Assembly: GCA_017431825.1 (NCBI GenBank)
Contig: JAFRKI010000015.1
Span: 50,901 to 114,900, forward strand
DNA: 64,000 bases
From: Erysipelotrichaceae bacterium
GTDB lineage: Bacteria; Bacillota_I; Bacilli_A; Erysipelotrichales; Erysipelotrichaceae
Direction: 5' to 3'
Shown: in pieces, positions 51,513 through 61,008 of the stretch
How the letters are laid out: each line of letters begins with the position of its first letter
How positions within the stretch are numbered: position 1 is the first letter of the stretch
The notes under the pieces: model-generated
The model's database searches: none
Told to the model about the DNA's origin: nothing
The model's input: the letters and a program-made list of their open reading frames with translations, nothing else
Position numbers and translations under genes: made by a program

Positions 51513-52892
51513 ATGAAAAGAATAATAAGCGTATTTATGTGCATCATCCTGTTATGTGCATGTGTGGGATGTTCAGAAAAAAAGGAAGAGGAACCGGAAC
51601 CTCTTTATGTTTCCGATGAGATAAGGATCGTCACCAGGGATCTGACATCGGTCGAAGAACTGACTGACAAGATCCTGGCTGTTCAGGAATCCTTTGATAA
51701 GGAATACTCTGATTTCGTGATCGAAACACTGGCTGAAGAAGGCATCGAACTGGGAGAAGAAAATCTCAGATGGTTTGCCACTTATGCCGAGATAAAACCG
51801 CTGATAGATGAAAAGGCCATCGATGCCTGGGTCATCGTCGGTAACAGGGAAGATACGATCAGGGATTACCGCAGCGATTACGATCCGGATAACTATAAGA
51901 CCATCGCTTCCTACTATAAGAAATACTATGAGGAGAAGACCGAGGATACTTCCCAGTATCTGGATTATCTGTACAGCGAACCGTTCATGGTAATGCTGCA
52001 CGGTCTGGACTGCTACGGCCAGGATTCCGTTCATGCCTGGAAACATAACCGTAATGACGTCAACCATCTGCTGGTGGTAAATCCGGAAAAGAAACATATT
52101 CTTATCGTCTCGATACCGCGGGATACAAGGATCGAGAACGTGGCCACCGGTCACTATGACAAGTTCACCCATTTCTGTCAGAACGGTCCGATGAATCCTT
52201 CCGAGTCTATCGGTGCCGTGCTTGACATCGAGATACCTTATTACTGTATGACTTCCTTTACCTGGTTCGTCAAGGGCATCAACTATCTTGGCGGTGTAAC
52301 GGTCGCCGTGCCGATGGACGGACATCTGGACATGGATTCCAACCGTGATGTCTCCAACCCTCAGCATTTTGAAAAGGGCACTTATCAGTTATGGGGAGAG
52401 ACCGCGCTGGCCCTGGCCCGTAACCGCAAGTACGACGGCATCGTCAACAACGACATGGGCCGTATCCGTAACCAGGCGCTGATCCTCGATTCGCTGATCG
52501 AAAAGATCGCCAATCATCCTTATCTCCTGGAAATGGTAGGCATGGACTGGCTGTGGGACTATCTGTGTGAAAACAACTTCACCGCCGAAGAGAAGGCTAC
52601 GCTCTTTGCACTGGCCAAGACCTTTGCGGACGGCTATACCATCGACAACTTCTTCCTGGAAGGCGAGCCTGCCTATATCGATGCGATATACTATGTCATT
52701 CCTGATGAAGACAACATCGAAATAGCCAAAGGCAAGATCGAGATGGTAATGACCGGCAAAACCGATAAGGAAAACCCTTATTATGATGAGATAATGAAAG
52801 GCTATATCACCGGAGGAACCGGTACCGAGAATGACGGTGACAACGGTTATATCGGCACCTATTACAATCTGAAAGATATATTCGGAGAATAG
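51513..52892 (+). CDS. LytR-CpsA-Psr family lipoprotein
   Basis: A 459-residue protein. The N-terminus is a lipoprotein signal (MKRIISVFMCIILLCACVGC) with a lipobox-like cysteine near 17-20, in place of the membrane helix usual in LCP proteins. Residues about 20-150 form an unknown acidic domain. The LCP domain follows, with NHLLVVNPEKKHILIVSIPRDTRIE, and later ALALARNRKYDGIVNNDMGRIRNQ, whose arginines bind the pyrophosphate of the polyprenyl substrate. LCP enzymes attach glycopolymers to peptidoglycan. CAGGAGA precedes the ATG and TATAAT lies about 20 bases further up. Confidence 0.85.
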   Translation: MKRIISVFMCIILLCACVGCSEKKEEEPEPLYVSDEIRIVTRDLTSVEELTDKILAVQESFDKEYSDFVIETLAEEGIELGEENLRWFATYAEIKPLIDEKAIDAWVIVGNREDTIRDYRSDYDPDNYKTIASYYKKYYEEKTEDTSQYLDYLYSEPFMVMLHGLDCYGQDSVHAWKHNRNDVNHLLVVNPEKKHILIVSIPRDTRIENVATGHYDKFTHFCQNGPMNPSESIGAVLDIEIPYYCMTSFTWFVKGINYLGGVTVAVPMDGHLDMDSNRDVSNPQHFEKGTYQLWGETALALARNRKYDGIVNNDMGRIRNQALILDSLIEKIANHPYLLEMVGMDWLWDYLCENNFTAEEKATLFALAKTFADGYTIDNFFLEGEPAYIDAIYYVIPDEDNIEIAKGKIEMVMTGKTDKENPYYDEIMKGYITGGTGTENDGDNGYIGTYYNLKDIFGE

Positions 52893-52913
52893 ATAAATCT
52901 ATTCTCTTTTGTT

Positions 52914-52919
52914 TATAAT
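52914..52919 (+). promoter_or_regulatory. -10 box of SpoIIE-type gene, leaderless start
   Basis: Perfect TATAAT eight bases before the ATG at 52928; no ribosome binding site. Confidence 0.55.
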
Positions 52920-52927
52920 GGATATAT

Positions 52928-55366
52928 ATGGGAAGTGTTAATGATTATGTAAAGCTTCTGGCCGTAGGCATGATCCCGGCACTGTTCGGTGTGCTTTTCT
53001 ATCATCTTGACAGGACAAAGCTGGAGGACCTTGACTACCGTAAAAAGCAGATCCTCTATGGAGCCATTTTCGGCATCTTTTCGATACTGGGAACGGAACT
53101 GGGCGTACCGATCAACGGCGCCATCATCAATGTCAGGGATGCCGCACCGATCATCTGTGCCATCGTCTTAGGCGGACCGGCCGGCATCATTGCCGGTATC
53201 ATCGGCGGTATCGAAAGGTTCCTGGCCGTATACTGGGGAGCCGGCGAATATACCCGCTGGGCCTGTACCATAGCGACCATCCTGGCCGGTTTTTACGGTG
53301 CCTTATTCAGAAGATATATATTTGACGGTCATATTCCGAAGCCTTTCTACGGTTTCATGGCTGGTATCATCGTTGAGATCATCCATATGAATCTCATCTT
53401 CATTACCCACTTCAATAACGCATCTTCAGCCATCAATGTCGTAAAAGCCTGTACGGTACCGATGGTGACCGTCAATGCCCTGGTCTGCGGACTGGCGATC
53501 ATTTTCGTCCGTATCTACAAGTCCCGGACCGAAAAGAGCAGCGTCACCGAAAAGGAAAGCGTCTCCCGTATCTTCCAGAGAAATCTGATGATCCTGACTA
53601 TTGTCGGTTTTCTGGCATCGACGGCGTTCAATATCGCCATGCAGACGGGTGTGGCTCAAGCCAGTGTCTATAACGAACTGACATTGAGTATCGACGATGC
53701 CAGGGGCGATGTCGCATTGACCTGCGACAATCGTCTGCTGACCAGAACCGGAACGGTTTCGGCAGTCATTAATGCCGACAGCGATACGGAAGAGATAGAC
53801 AATGACTATCTGATCGGACTTCTGGACCAGTATAAAGTATCAGAAATAAATATCGTCGACGGTAATGGTATCATCACCGCCAGCAGCAATCCTGATTTCG
53901 TGGGCTTTGATTTCCATTCCGGTGAACAATCCCGTTCATTCCTGGAAGGTATTCAGGGCCATACGGCCTATGTTCAGAAGTTCATGCCTATAGCCTACGA
54001 CGACAGTATCTACCGTAAATATGCCGGTTACCGTTACGGAGACGGCTTCATCCAGGTGGGTATCGATGGCGAAAAGTATTACGAGACCATCGCTTCGGAT
54101 ATCGCCTATCTGGCCAAAAACAGAAGAGTAGGCCAGAACGGCAGCATCATCGTCGCCGAATACAATGGCAGCATCGTATCTTCCAATCTGGATGAAGACA
54201 GCAACACCCTTGAAAAGACCGGCATCAGAATCGGTGACGACTATGAAGAATACAAGGTCTACAGCACGACCATCGACGGCAAGCTCACTTACTACTCCTT
54301 CGTAAAAGTCGAAGGATACTATATCGTCGGCACCATCACTGCCGAGGAAGCGCTGATGCATGAAGAGATGTCTCTCTATTTTACGATCTTTCTGGAGATA
54401 CTGGTCTTTACGGCCATCTTCATCATGATCTTTATCATGATCGACAGGAAGATCGTCGATGACATCCGTTCCGTAAACACGTCTCTGATCAATATCACCA
54501 AAGGAAACCTGGATACGGTCGTAGACGTCAGAGACAGCCGGGAATTCGACTCGCTTTCCAACGGCATCAATACGACCGTTGACCGGCTGAAAGAACTGAT
54601 CACGGAAGCCGAAGAACGCAATAAGGCTGAGCTTGAATATGCAGCCGAGATCCAGCGCTCCGCTTTGCCTTCATCTTTCCCTGCTTATCCGGAAAGAAAC
54701 GAATTCGACATCTATGCCCTGATGAAACCGGCCAGGGAAGTCGGCGGTGACTTCTATGACTTCTATTTCGTCGACAGGAATAAACTGGCCATCTCCATCT
54801 CCGATGTCAGCGGCAAGGGCGTACCGGCCTCGCTGTTCATGATGAGAGGAAAGACCCTTATCAAGTCCTATGCCCAAAGGGGCATCAGCGTCAACGACAT
54901 CTTCACCAACGTCAATTATAATCTCTGTGAAGGAAATGATGCAGGTCTCTTCATCACCTCCTGGATCGGTATCCTGGATCTTGAGACAGGACATCTGGAA
55001 TATACCAATGCCGGCCATAATCCGCCGCTCATAAAGAAAGCCGGAGGACAGTTCGAATATCTGGACGTCAAACCGGGCTTTATCCTGGGCGGCATGGAAG
55101 GCATAGCTTATCAGCATTTTGCGATGGACCTCGAAGAAGGCAGCGAGATCTTCCTGTACACCGACGGACTTACTGAGGCCCAGAACAGCGCTCAGGAACT
55201 CTACGGTGAAGAAAGGCTCCTGGCTTCGGCCAACAGCGCAAAGCACAGGGATTCCAGGGAATTCTGCGAATACATCAAAAAAGGCGTCGATGACTTCGTC
55301 GGTGAAGTCGACCAGTTCGACGACCTGACGATGCTGCACCTGAGATATATCAGGAAGGCAAAATAA
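52928..55366 (+). CDS. Membrane sensor with SpoIIE-type PP2C phosphatase
   Basis: An 812-residue signalling protein. Residues 1-200 carry several membrane segments of the 5TM-5TMR/LytS-like kind (IINVRDAAPIICAIVLGGPAG). A further membrane segment near 215-235 and an extracytoplasmic region near 240-480 follow, then a membrane segment and HAMP domain near 485-570. The C-terminal domain (about 575-810) is a SpoIIE phosphatase with EIQRSALPS, VGGDFYDF, SDVSGKGVPA, YTDGLTEA and DDLTML acids for metal binding. It would dephosphorylate an anti-sigma antagonist-type target in response to a signal. No STAS or anti-sigma gene is adjacent, and no sporulation genes are present in the window. Confidence 0.88.
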   Translation: MGSVNDYVKLLAVGMIPALFGVLFYHLDRTKLEDLDYRKKQILYGAIFGIFSILGTELGVPINGAIINVRDAAPIICAIVLGGPAGIIAGIIGGIERFLAVYWGAGEYTRWACTIATILAGFYGALFRRYIFDGHIPKPFYGFMAGIIVEIIHMNLIFITHFNNASSAINVVKACTVPMVTVNALVCGLAIIFVRIYKSRTEKSSVTEKESVSRIFQRNLMILTIVGFLASTAFNIAMQTGVAQASVYNELTLSIDDARGDVALTCDNRLLTRTGTVSAVINADSDTEEIDNDYLIGLLDQYKVSEINIVDGNGIITASSNPDFVGFDFHSGEQSRSFLEGIQGHTAYVQKFMPIAYDDSIYRKYAGYRYGDGFIQVGIDGEKYYETIASDIAYLAKNRRVGQNGSIIVAEYNGSIVSSNLDEDSNTLEKTGIRIGDDYEEYKVYSTTIDGKLTYYSFVKVEGYYIVGTITAEEALMHEEMSLYFTIFLEILVFTAIFIMIFIMIDRKIVDDIRSVNTSLINITKGNLDTVVDVRDSREFDSLSNGINTTVDRLKELITEAEERNKAELEYAAEIQRSALPSSFPAYPERNEFDIYALMKPAREVGGDFYDFYFVDRNKLAISISDVSGKGVPASLFMMRGKTLIKSYAQRGISVNDIFTNVNYNLCEGNDAGLFITSWIGILDLETGHLEYTNAGHNPPLIKKAGGQFEYLDVKPGFILGGMEGIAYQHFAMDLEEGSEIFLYTDGLTEAQNSAQELYGEERLLASANSAKHRDSREFCEYIKKGVDDFVGEVDQFDDLTMLHLRYIRKAK

Positions 55367-55391
55367 AAAAACACCGCTAAGCGGTGTTTTT
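55366..55391. terminator. Bidirectional terminator
   Basis: Stem AAACACCGC/GCGGTGTTT with loop TAA, A-run left and T-run right. It serves the SpoIIE-type gene (+) and the convergent DUF4236 gene (-). Confidence 0.88.
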
Positions 55392-56367
55392 ATTTACTCA
55401 GTTTAGGGATGCTTATATCCTTTACTTCCTTAAAGCCGCTGGTCTTGGTAAAGGACATATTGGATTTGAAGCGGGCTACGAAGTCGCTCGGATCGATCCT
55501 TTCGAAGTTGATGTCATCGAAGCCTTCCCTTACGAACAGTACTGACAGGATGGTCGCATCACGTTCGTTCCCGGTAGAAGGATCGAAGACGACGTCCTCG
55601 GCATTGACGATGATCAGATCGGCCGGAGTCAGGGCAAAGGCCTCTCTGGCTATCCTGATCGTACAGCTGCACACATAATCCTGAGCCAGATCGTTGTATT
55701 GCGATCCTTTGATCTCATAGGCACTGATCCTGCCGGTGCTTTCCGACTTTTTGAATCCTACAGCCGGGACCACTTCCCTGATCTTGACGTTGAAACGGCA
55801 GGCCAGATAACCGGAATCGTCATTGCCGAACTCGAAGTCGTTGCCGAAGGCCGAAATCTCTTCCATCGGCGAGTATTCCTTCATGACCTTCAGATAGGAA
55901 TCGGTATCTTTCTTTACGACTTCCTTAGCCAGGGCAATGGAGTTTTCCCACATCTCCCGGTTTTCCTCCCTGACGTCTTTCGGTACTGAAGCGGATGCCA
56001 GCAGTTCCCAGTCGATCGGATCGGATACCTTCTTATGGAAAGACTTGATGGACTTCACGTACTCATTGAAGTCTTCCAGTTTTTCCTTCATGTCATTGTT
56101 TACCGGAACGACCACGTTGTCGCTTTCGATATAACGGGTCTTCTTATCGTCGCCTTCAAAGAATTTCTTAAGGCCGCCGTAGACATCGAAACGCTTGGAA
56201 TAGGAAACACCGGTACCTGGCAGACCGATCGTCGCCGTCGATTTGCCTTTGGAATTGATCGTATAATGAACGCCTTTCTTGCCTACGGAAAGACTGACAC
56301 CGGTCTTGCCGATATTGAGTCTTACGCCGTTGGCGATCTTTATGCTTTTACGAAAATTAAGTCCCAC
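55390..56367 (-). CDS. DUF4236 domain protein
   Basis: A 325-residue protein that begins with a DUF4236 domain: GLNFRKSIKIANGVRLNIGKTGVSLSVGKKG is the family pattern, followed by GLPGTGVSYSKRF. The remaining 250 residues are unlike anything I recognise and contain a charged helix and several strands. I start it at the GTG at 56367, since GAGGTGA lies five bases before it and the protein then begins as others in the family; a GTG three codons further up is less likely. Its function is unknown. Confidence 0.8.
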   Translation of the reverse strand: MGLNFRKSIKIANGVRLNIGKTGVSLSVGKKGVHYTINSKGKSTATIGLPGTGVSYSKRFDVYGGLKKFFEGDDKKTRYIESDNVVVPVNNDMKEKLEDFNEYVKSIKSFHKKVSDPIDWELLASASVPKDVREENREMWENSIALAKEVVKKDTDSYLKVMKEYSPMEEISAFGNDFEFGNDDSGYLACRFNVKIREVVPAVGFKKSESTGRISAYEIKGSQYNDLAQDYVCSCTIRIAREAFALTPADLIIVNAEDVVFDPSTGNERDATILSVLFVREGFDDINFERIDPSDFVARFKSNMSFTKTSGFKEVKDISIPKLSK

Positions 56368-56402
56368 AATAATCACCTCTTAAAATCATTTTAACATACG
56401 TT

Positions 56403-56429
56403 AAAAGACTCATCATTTACTGATGAGTC
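56403..56429 (-). terminator. Terminator of htpG
   Basis: Nine-pair stem GACTCATCA/TGATGAGTC with loop of five, followed by Ts on the minus strand, about 30 bases after the htpG stop. Confidence 0.85.
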
Positions 56430-56457
56430 GTTATGGATAATATGGAACAGTTACAGC

Positions 56458-58317
56458 TTATTTCATCGCCTTCAGCATCAGATCCGATACGAGTCTGGTG
56501 TATTCCAGCGGATCATCGACCGGCAGTCCGGCGATCATCAGTGCCTGTTCATAAAGCAGGGTGGAATAATCACTGATCTTTTCGCCGTTCTTGGAGGCTT
56601 TGGCCAGTGCCTTGAAGAGCTTGTGATCAGGGTTGATCTCCAGGATCCTGCTGGCTTTGACCGATCCCTGGCTTATCGCATTGAGCGTCTTCTCCATGCC
56701 GAAGGAAAGACTGTCGTCGGATACCAGACAGACCGGTGATGATTTGAGCCGGCTGGAGAGCCTGACGTCAGTCACCTTGTCTTTCAGATCATCCTTTATC
56801 GTCTGCAGGAGCTTTTCATTGTCCTTGCTCTTCTTTTCGATCTCTTCCTTTTCCTCTTCGCTGTCCAGATCCAGGTCGCCTTTCTGCAGGGACTTGAACG
56901 GTTTGCCGTCATAAGCATTGATGATGTTGGCCATGAATTCATCGACGCTGTCGGTAAAGTAGAGGACTTCATATCCTTTGTCGAGGACCTTCTCCAGCTG
57001 CGGCAGTTCCTTGATGGTCTCCACACTGTCGCCGCTCGCATAATAGATGTCCTTCTGGCCTTCCTTCATCCTCGATACGTATTCCTTAAGGGTAACGTAC
57101 CTGTCTTCATTGCTGGACTTAAAGATAAGCAGATCGATCAGTTCGTTCTTATGCTGTCCGTAGTTGTCATAGGTACCGAATTTGAGTTGCTGGCCGAACT
57201 GTTCGAAGAACTTCTCGTACGTCTCTCTTTCGTTTTCCAGCATCTTTTCCAGCGTGGTCCCGATCTTCTTGTCGATGGACTTTTTCATGACGGCCATCTG
57301 GCGGTCTTCCTGCAGGATCTCACGGGAGATGTTGAGGGAAAGATCGTCACTGTCGACGACGCCTCTGATGAAACGGAAGTAATCGCTTACGATCTCTTTG
57401 GCTTCATCCTTGATGAAGACGCCCTTGGAATAAAGCTTGAGTCCGAGCTTGTATTCGTTGGAGAAGTAGTTGAACGGTCTGACGCTTGGTATATAGAGAA
57501 GGGCGCTGTAGGAAGTGCTGCCTTCGACCTTGTAGTGGATGGTCTTCAGAGGCTTTTCGAAGTCGTAATAGGACAGACTGTAGAATTCGTCATAGTTCTC
57601 TTCCTTGAGTTCTCTCTTCGGTTTTTTCCAGATAGGGATCATGGAATTGACTGTCGTTTCCTTTATTTCCTTATTGCCGTTTTCATCATAGGTCTCCAGA
57701 TCCATCATGATCGGATATCTGATGAAGTCGGAGTACTTCTTTACCAGCATCTGCAGGTTGTCTGTCTTGAGATACTGGTCGTATTTCTTTTCTCTGGTAT
57801 TGTTCTTTATATGAAGGATGATCACAGTACCGTAATCTTCCTTTTTGGCCTGTTTGATCTCGTAGCCTTCCATCGTACCGGTCCACAGATAAGCCTTTTC
57901 TTCACCGACTTTCCTTGTCAGGACCTCGATCCTGTCGGCAACCATGAAGGCACTGTAGAAGCCCACGCCGAACTGACCGATGATGTCGATCTCTTCCTTT
58001 TCATCGAGTTTTTCCTTGAAATCGAAGGAACCGGATCTGGCTATGGTACCGAGATTGCTTTCAAGTTCCTCTCTGTTCATGCCGATGCCGTTATCGGTTA
58101 CGGTAATGGTCTTTTCCTTTTTATCGCATTCGACCCTGATCTTCAGATCATCGGCAGTGATGCCGGTATCCGTCAGGGACAGGAAATATCTCTTGTCCAG
58201 CGCATCGGAAGCGTTGGATACGAGCTCCCTTAAGAAGATGTCCGTATTTGTATAGATGGAGTTAGCCATCAGATCCAGGAGCCTCTTTGATTCTGTTTTA
58301 AACTGTTTTATCGCCAT
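56458..58317 (-). CDS. htpG: Hsp90 chaperone HtpG
   Basis: A 619-residue bacterial Hsp90. The N-terminal ATPase domain has FLRELVSNASDALDK, VTDNGIGM and IGQFGVGFYSAF; the middle and C-terminal dimer domains are complete. AAAGGAGTG before the ATG sets the start; an in-frame TTG eight codons upstream lies in the operator. A perfect CIRCE box overlaps the leader, so HrcA should repress it together with groESL. This differs from Bacillus, where htpG is not in the CIRCE regulon. Confidence 0.97.
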   Translation of the reverse strand: MAIKQFKTESKRLLDLMANSIYTNTDIFLRELVSNASDALDKRYFLSLTDTGITADDLKIRVECDKKEKTITVTDNGIGMNREELESNLGTIARSGSFDFKEKLDEKEEIDIIGQFGVGFYSAFMVADRIEVLTRKVGEEKAYLWTGTMEGYEIKQAKKEDYGTVIILHIKNNTREKKYDQYLKTDNLQMLVKKYSDFIRYPIMMDLETYDENGNKEIKETTVNSMIPIWKKPKRELKEENYDEFYSLSYYDFEKPLKTIHYKVEGSTSYSALLYIPSVRPFNYFSNEYKLGLKLYSKGVFIKDEAKEIVSDYFRFIRGVVDSDDLSLNISREILQEDRQMAVMKKSIDKKIGTTLEKMLENERETYEKFFEQFGQQLKFGTYDNYGQHKNELIDLLIFKSSNEDRYVTLKEYVSRMKEGQKDIYYASGDSVETIKELPQLEKVLDKGYEVLYFTDSVDEFMANIINAYDGKPFKSLQKGDLDLDSEEEKEEIEKKSKDNEKLLQTIKDDLKDKVTDVRLSSRLKSSPVCLVSDDSLSFGMEKTLNAISQGSVKASRILEINPDHKLFKALAKASKNGEKISDYSTLLYEQALMIAGLPVDDPLEYTRLVSDLMLKAMK

Positions 58318-58330
58318 GTTTTTCACTCCT

Positions 58331-58357
58331 TTAGCACTCAATATCCTAGAGTGCTAA
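58331..58357 (-). promoter_or_regulatory. CIRCE operator of htpG
   Basis: TTAGCACTC-N9-GAGTGCTAA, a perfect consensus CIRCE, ending next to the htpG ribosome binding site. A -10-like TATATT or TATAAC lies just upstream on the minus strand. Confidence 0.95.
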
Positions 58358-58445
58358 TATAGTTATAACACTTATTTTTCCATTACGCAAATCGATAATT
58401 TAGGATTTTCGGTTTTTTCTGTCAATAAAGATATAGGAGAGAAAA

Positions 58446-59390
58446 ATGGAAGAAAGACTTTTGGCAATATTAAGACTGGCACTGAAATATAATGCCACCG
58501 ATATCCACTTCAACATGAAGTTCACGGACGTGGAGATCTTCATGAGGATAGACGGCATACCGAAGAAAGTGAAAGCGAAGATCGGAGACGACAAGCTGAT
58601 CAGATATCTGCAGTATCTGGCAAATCTCGATATCGGCAATCTTACCAAGCCCCAGACGGGACAGTTTGAAATGGAAGTGGATGACACGATACTGTCGCTT
58701 CGTTTTGCGGTAGTCAATACCTACAACCTGACCAGTGCCGTATTGCGGATACTCAATTCCAGTCTCAGGATCGATGCCGACAGTCTGTCCGGAAAAAAGA
58801 ATCAGAACGAGTTCTTCAAGGAGCTTTTAAGGAAAGAGAACGGCCTGATCCTGTTTGCGGGACCGACCGGTTCGGGTAAGACTACTACGCTTTATACGCT
58901 GCTTAAAAGCGTCAAAGACGAAGTGATCTATACCATCGAAGATCCTATCGAAGTCTACAACGATGATTTCGTTCAGCTGCAGATAAACGAAAAGATCGGC
59001 TTTGATTATGAAAACGGCATCAAGCAGATCATGCGTCATGATCCTGACATCATCATGATCGGTGAGATCAGGGACGACAAGGCAGCCAGAATGGCAGTAA
59101 GGGCGGCAAACACCGGACATCTGGTGGTATCGACCATCCATGCCTCCAGTGCCGCAAGCGCCATATCGAGGATGACCGACCTTGGAGTTAACGAATCCCA
59201 TCTGTATGAGATGCTGCTGTGCATCGTATACCAGCGGATGATCATCGACAGGAAAAGCGAAAAGAGAGTCATCTATGAAGTCATGGACAGAAAGGAGATC
59301 GAATACTTCAGAACACACAAAAAGAACTCCTCTTCCTTCATAAGCGTCGATGACCAGATAGAGAAAGGACTGAAGGATGGAATATACTGA
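58446..59390 (+). CDS. comGA: Competence pseudopilus ATPase ComGA
   Basis: A 314-residue type II secretion/pilus assembly ATPase. GPTGSGKTTTLYTLL is Walker A, IYTIEDPIE the Asp box, DPDIIMIGEIRD Walker B and LVVSTIHASS the His box. It is shorter at the C-terminus than PilB, as ComGA proteins are. It powers the pseudopilus that takes up DNA. GGAGAG precedes the ATG. It overlaps comGB by 14 bases and is first in a seven-gene operon. Confidence 0.93.
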   Translation: MEERLLAILRLALKYNATDIHFNMKFTDVEIFMRIDGIPKKVKAKIGDDKLIRYLQYLANLDIGNLTKPQTGQFEMEVDDTILSLRFAVVNTYNLTSAVLRILNSSLRIDADSLSGKKNQNEFFKELLRKENGLILFAGPTGSGKTTTLYTLLKSVKDEVIYTIEDPIEVYNDDFVQLQINEKIGFDYENGIKQIMRHDPDIIMIGEIRDDKAARMAVRAANTGHLVVSTIHASSAASAISRMTDLGVNESHLYEMLLCIVYQRMIIDRKSEKRVIYEVMDRKEIEYFRTHKKNSSSFISVDDQIEKGLKDGIY

Positions 59391-60414
59391 CAGGCTCATC
59401 AGCTTTCTTAAACGGAACTTCATCCTGCACCGTCATGAATGGATAAGCATCGAAGATCTGACGTCGCTTAACGAACTGCTGGATGCGGGACTGTCGATCA
59501 GGAATTCACTTTCGCTGATCAGGATAAGCTCCAACGAGAAACTGATCGATGAACTTCTGAAAAGACTTGATAAGGGGAATCTCATGGAAGAGATAGCCGG
59601 CGACTATCTGCCCGCAAGGATCGCTTCCTATCTGAGGCCCTTGTTAAGAAACATGTCCTTTGCGAAGGCTCTGAGCCTTTCCCTGTCTTTCTATCACAAG
59701 AGCAGGGACAACTCCAGCAGGATCGAGAAAAGCATACTTTATCCCTTTGTCCTGCTGTTCGTCTCCCTGAGCGCCCTTTATCTTTTTGATACCTACGGTC
59801 TTGATCCCATCCTGAACATGCTGAGAAGCTTCGGCTCGGATCTTTCTTCCTTCAGGGTTATAAGGATCATTTTGAGGATCATCGTTTATGTCTTCTACTT
59901 CGGTATGCTTACAGTTACCGGAGCGCTGCTATATTTCAGCAGGGAAAAGAACATAACGCTTTTCTATCTTCTTTGCAGCAGATATCTTAAGAACAGCCTG
60001 CTGCAGGTCTATTTCTGTGAAGAATTCATATCTCTGTTTCTCATCTGCATCGATCTGGGATACAAGACCAGGGATGCCTTAAGCATACTCAAGTCTCTGC
60101 ACAATAAGCCCGTCGTTTCCTTTCTGGCTTTTCATCTGGAAGACAAGCTTCTGGCCGGAGAGAGCCTGAAGGATGCCAGCAGGCAGAACTATTTTGACGA
60201 AACGCTGAGCCGTTTCATCAACGTAGCCGTCTATACCGACGATTTCAGCCATGTGCTGAACAACTATGTCATTCTTAGCCAGAACCGGATCACAGCTGCC
60301 ATGAAAAAGGCAGCTAACATAATCCAGGCTTCATCTTACGCAGCCATCGGTGCCATCATCATCTTCATCTACCAGGTCCTGTTTCTGCCGATGCAGGCAA
60401 TAAGCAGTTTTTAA
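59377..60414 (+). CDS. comGB: Competence pseudopilus membrane platform ComGB
   Basis: A 345-residue GspF-type platform protein with three membrane segments (near 125-145, 165-190 and 315-338) and two similar cytosolic helical domains. It anchors the pilus base and couples ComGA to pilin assembly. It overlaps comGA by 14 bases and lies 14 bases before comGC. Confidence 0.88.
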   Translation: MEYTDRLISFLKRNFILHRHEWISIEDLTSLNELLDAGLSIRNSLSLIRISSNEKLIDELLKRLDKGNLMEEIAGDYLPARIASYLRPLLRNMSFAKALSLSLSFYHKSRDNSSRIEKSILYPFVLLFVSLSALYLFDTYGLDPILNMLRSFGSDLSSFRVIRIILRIIVYVFYFGMLTVTGALLYFSREKNITLFYLLCSRYLKNSLLQVYFCEEFISLFLICIDLGYKTRDALSILKSLHNKPVVSFLAFHLEDKLLAGESLKDASRQNYFDETLSRFINVAVYTDDFSHVLNNYVILSQNRITAAMKKAANIIQASSYAAIGAIIIFIYQVLFLPMQAISSF

Positions 60415-60428
60415 AGGAGGTCACATAC

Positions 60429-60722
60429 ATGAAAAAAGGATTCACTTTACTGGAAATGGTCGTGGTCGTCATGATCATTGCTATCCTGTTTCTTCTGACG
60501 ATACCCAACGTCTCCAAGGTCATCGATTCCGTCGACGATAACGCCTGCGATGCCCTGACCAGGGTCGTCGATTCCGCCATCGTTCAGTACAAGCTGACCT
60601 ATGGCCAGTACCCGGGCTCGACCGGCGATCTGGTAGCGGCCGGTCTGTTGTCACCGGAGCAGACGAGCTGTTCCAACGGCAAGAGCATCACGATATCCAA
60701 TGGTCAGGCATATCACAGTTAA
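60429..60722 (+). CDS. comGC: Major competence pseudopilin ComGC
   Basis: A 97-residue type IV-like prepilin. MKKG is the leader and the cleavage site lies before FTLLEM, with Glu at +5 of the mature protein; a hydrophobic helix follows, then the globular part TYGQYPGSTGDLVAAGLL. AAAGGAGG precedes the ATG. The two cysteines seen in some ComGC proteins are Cys 43 and Cys 81 here. Confidence 0.92.
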   Translation: MKKGFTLLEMVVVVMIIAILFLLTIPNVSKVIDSVDDNACDALTRVVDSAIVQYKLTYGQYPGSTGDLVAAGLLSPEQTSCSNGKSITISNGQAYHS

Positions 60723-61008
60723 AAGAGGCTTCACTCTTCTGGAGGTCATGCTGACGATGGCGCTTATCTCATCACTTACCGTTCTGGTGCTGAATCATTT
60801 CAATGACGTCGATGTCGAGCATCTTGACTTCATGAACGGATATCTCGATATGCAGCGTGAAGCACTGACACAAAGAAAGGAGATCGCCATGCCCGGTTAT
60901 CCGATAAGTTTCTATAAAAGCGGCCGGGTCAATCAGGCGCGGACCGTCGAATTTGAGAAACATAAAGTTATCGTCCATCTGGGAACGGGATATCTTACCT
61001 ATGAATAG
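60700..61008 (+). CDS. comGD: Minor pseudopilin ComGD
   Basis: A 102-residue minor pilin-like protein with prepilin site KRG|FTLLEVM and a hydrophobic N-terminal helix. It overlaps comGC by 23 bases and comGE by 8. It is assigned by position and the prepilin motif, since these proteins diverge fast. Confidence 0.8.
   Translation: MVRHITVKRGFTLLEVMLTMALISSLTVLVLNHFNDVDVEHLDFMNGYLDMQREALTQRKEIAMPGYPISFYKSGRVNQARTVEFEKHKVIVHLGTGYLTYE

Noticed and set aside
57151..58233. A 360-codon open frame antisense to htpG.
   Set aside because: It mirrors the htpG coding sequence and has hydrophobic low-complexity character; no expression signals.
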